From positions 261,001 through 325,000 of the forward strand of contig NC_134527.1 in the NCBI RefSeq assembly GCF_027942865.1: a stretch of DNA of 64,000 nt, given 5' to 3'. The notes under the pieces are model-generated. The model was not told where the DNA came from. It saw only the letters and a list, made by a program, of their open reading frames with translations, and made no database searches. The position numbers were made by a program, and so were the translations under genes. The DNA comes from Odontesthes bonariensis (Eukaryota > Chordata > Actinopteri > Atheriniformes > Atherinopsidae). This document shows positions 37,680-64,000 of the stretch, one piece after another. The stretch's first letter is position 1, and each line of letters begins with the position of its first letter.

Positions 37680-38268
37680 CTGCTGGTTTTGATAGTTTAA
37701 TAATGTATAAGAAAGCCCTTCGTAAAGCTAGAACTGCTTATTATTCATCATTGATAGAAGAGAATAAGAACAATCCCAGGTTTCTTTTCAGCACTGTAGC
37801 CAGTCTGACTAAGAGTCCGAGTTCTGCTGAGCCAGTTATTCCTTTAACTCTCAGCAGGGATGATTTCATGAGCTTCTTTATTAATAAAATTGTTTCTATC
37901 AGAGAGAAGATTGATGGAGTCCTTCCCACTATTATCAGTGATGTATCATCAAGTACAGCAGCTTTAGAAGTATCTTTAGAACCTGATTTATATTTAGACG
38001 GCTTCTGCCCAGTTGATCTCTCTTAACTAACAACAGCAATAGTCTCTTCTAAACCATCAACTTGTGTTTTAGACCCAATCCCAACCAGACTGATCAAGGA
38101 GGTTTTCCCATTAATCAATACTTCCATATTGGATTTGATCAATCTGTCTTTGTTGACAGGATATGTACCTCAGACTTTTAAGGTTGCTGTAATTAAACCT
38201 TTACTTAAAAAACCTACTCTTGATTCAGAAGTGTTGGCTCATTATAGACCTATATCCAATCTGAAGTT
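37680..38268 (+). mobile_element. L2/CR1-type LINE fragment (copy 3), reaching reverse transcriptase
   Basis: [20 protein letters not shown], then RDDFMSFFINKIVSIREKID, and after a stop at 38024 the RT start LDPIPTRLIKEVF, AVIKPLLKKP and YRPISNLK. It extends further 3' than the other copies. Confidence 0.88.
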
Positions 38269-38935
38269 GTAAGTCTGCAGAATAAATGATTTCAGTCAAA
38301 TAGTTTTCATTCTTAAAATCTTTAGAAAAAACAAAACAAACTGAACATCTGATAAACAAACAGGGACTTAAGACTTCTCGTTCATACCATTTATTTTCAT
38401 AATGATTTAATATTTTCATAACAAGTGTAAACAAATATAAAAGACAGACGATTAGTGTTGAGACAAAAACATTTAAATTTATTTACAGTGACAGTAGGCG
38501 GTGCTTTGAGCTCTGACATCACCACTTTGGCTACACCCTCATGCACACCAGGAAATAATGACAACCAATCTGGAGTCACATTTTATGTGACTTTGTAAAT
38601 AATGTATGAAATATACCCGATTTCAGTTACCATGGAAACCAGTTGGATTTCGGGTTTTTGTGGGAATCTGATTGGTCGAAGAACTTCCTGGGGTCACAAA
38701 GAAGGAGTGGGCGTGGCCTGATGACTGACAGCTGGCTGAAATTAATTAAAATAATAAATACAAATAAACAACAACAAAGATAAAATAAACTGTAGTGTTT
38801 GGTCCCCAGTAGAAACACTGTTGCCATGGTTACAGAGTGGGTGTGGCGTTAAAGATTTTCGAGCCGTCAAAATGATTTTTTAACAATAAATAAAAAGTTG
38901 AGTGAACAAAAAAAACTTTGTTAAACGACATAAAA
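38269..38935. other. Intergenic, FER 3' side
   Basis: AT-rich unique sequence with several minus-strand AATAAA-like words (near 38393 and 38478) that could serve the FER 3' UTR. No gene seen. Confidence 0.4.
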
Positions 38936-38939
38936 GAAC

Positions 38940-39126
38940 ATGTTTACAATTTGTTTACCACTTTAGTGTTTGTTTACCACTTTAGTGTTTGTTTACAATT
39001 TGTTTACCACTTTAGTGTTTGTTTACCACTATAGTGTTTGTTTACCACTATAGTGTTTGTTTACAATTTGTTTACCACTATAGTGTTTGTTTACAATTTG
39101 TTTACCACTATAGTGTTTGTTTACCG
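38940..39126. repeat. 18-bp repeat TGTTTACCACTATAGTGT
   Basis: Alternating TGTTTACCACTATAGTGT and TGTTTACAATT units, about ten in all, about 220 bases downstream of the FER stop codon, likely inside the 3' UTR or flank. Confidence 0.93.
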
Positions 39127-39345
39127 TTTCTTTCCAGCTCTATTTGTTTGTGGATTCGTGGTGTCGGGTTACAGCGTGTCAGTTTTCGATAAATCTTTAC
39201 CGTTCAAACATCTTCTGGAAACCCGACTCATGGGCTTCGTCATGTGACTGGTGAGCCGTGCACGATCACGTGCACGCCTCCAGAGGAACCGTCAGTTCCT
39301 GTCCGAATGGCTCAGGCCACGCCCACTACAAAGATGGCGAGCCGC

Positions 39346-63012
<23,667 letters not shown>

Positions 63013-63655
63013 TCCGGATCTCAGTCTGTGTCTCTAACAGCAGGGGTGTGCCGGGGGTGATTGCATGATCCTCTGTGGACAGAGAGGCGCTGTTAGAACC
63101 TGCAGGGCTGTCCCACCTTCCGCTGATTTATGGAACATTCAGTTGGTTCTGTTGGACCTAACAGGACCACATCATCCAACTGGACCGAACCATCTAAGTG
63201 GACAGGACCATCTAACTGGACCATCTAACACAGGGGCATGCGGCTCCGCATGGCCTGGGAAAATAAATAAAAAGCATCCAATTGAAGTTAATTTTATTTG
63301 TGTTAGTTTTTTATTATTATTGTGATCTTGAAATATTAAAATAAAATTATATTTTATTACTTTTAGTCGCTCAAAATATGCGTCACGCTGGCTGAAAGCT
63401 GGTATATGTTCGCCAAAATGCATTTATGGAGACTTTCAACCCCAGGAAGGCCAAGTGTGGAGAAATGTAAGACATGTGACATCACGGATGGTCAGCTGTG
63501 ACATCATCCCCGCCCGGTCTTTCTGGGAGCTGATCCGGACTAACCCCGGAGTCCCATAAGAAATGAATCTGATCAGAACGACCTCTGACCTCACCAACAC
63601 CAACTCTGGTGTTTAGGCTTCAGTCTGAAACTTCCTCAGATATTCTGTGATGCTG
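63013..63655. promoter_or_regulatory. fer 5' UTR/upstream region
   Basis: Sequence upstream of the fer ATG with an imperfect ACCATCTAACTGGACC repeat (63170-63225) and an AT-rich stretch. Whether a 5' UTR intron or the promoter lies here cannot be told. Confidence 0.35.
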
Positions 63656-63657
63656 AC

Positions 63658-64000
63658 ATTTAACCCAGCTACTAACCACTAACTAACCCAGTTACTAACC
63701 ACTAACTAACCCAGCTACTAACCACTAACTAACCCAGCTACTGACCACTGACTAACCGTTACTGACCAATAACTAACCCAGTTACTGACCACTAACTAAC
63801 CCAGTTACTAACCACTAACTAACCCAGTTACTAACCACTAACCCAGTCACTAACCAATAACTAACCACTAACTAACCCAGTTACTAACCACTAACTAACC
63901 CAGTTACTGACCACTAACCCAATTACTGACCACTAGCCAAGTTACTAACCACTAACTAACCCAGTTACTGACCACTAACTAGTCCAGTTACTGACCACTA
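63658..64000. repeat. CTAACCACTAACTAACCCAG repeat
   Basis: About 15 units of 20-24 bp (ACCCAGTTACTRACCACTAA) running off the right edge. Confidence 0.95.

Overview
The window is vertebrate genomic DNA, almost certainly from a ray-finned (teleost) fish. Coding exons are short, obey GT-AG rules, and translate to vertebrate proteins. They sit among L2/CR1-type and L1-type LINE remnants, non-autonomous DNA transposons and a very large amount of minisatellite DNA. There is no bacterial, viral or organellar gene. Exon calls below come from reading splice sites and reading-frame phase by eye; every junction inside each gene closes in phase.

Layout, left to right. (1) 1-2,700: a 31-bp minisatellite, a 200-bp assembly gap, and a THAP-domain remnant. 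(2) 2,702-20,062, minus strand: an ABC transporter of the ABCC/MRP type (closest by eye to ABCC6, then ABCC1/ABCC3). It has 18 coding exons from the start codon through the first nucleotide-binding domain. The second half is not in the window. (3) 22,880-35,054, minus strand: PRPF4, the U4/U6 snRNP WD40 protein, complete in 13 coding exons (507 aa). (4) 36,990-37,418, plus strand: CDC26, the small anaphase-promoting-complex subunit, 2 coding exons (94 aa). It is head-to-head with PRPF4, as I recall for the human pair; here an L1-type endonuclease fragment lies between the two genes. (5) 39,346-63,012, minus strand: FER, a non-receptor tyrosine kinase (F-BAR, SH2, kinase), complete in 19 coding exons (about 826 aa). 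(6) 63,013-64,000: FER upstream sequence and another tandem array.

The most striking property is the introns. Tandem arrays with units of 11-67 bp occupy well over a third of the window, the largest being about 6 kb of a 37-bp unit. They are not placed at random. At about ten exon ends the repeated unit contains the splice site itself, often with 8-28 bases of the adjoining exon, so that an intron carries two to about 25 near-copies of its own donor or acceptor. Two-copy cases at PRPF4 exon 10 and CDC26 exon 1 look like the initial step. I regard this splice-junction-anchored minisatellite growth as the best candidate for something new here. The many long open reading frames (up to 987 codons) are artefacts of these arrays.

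The genes are housekeeping or signalling genes (splicing, cell cycle, kinase signalling, transport) with no evident shared pathway. The only functional arrangement visible is the divergent PRPF4/CDC26 pair.
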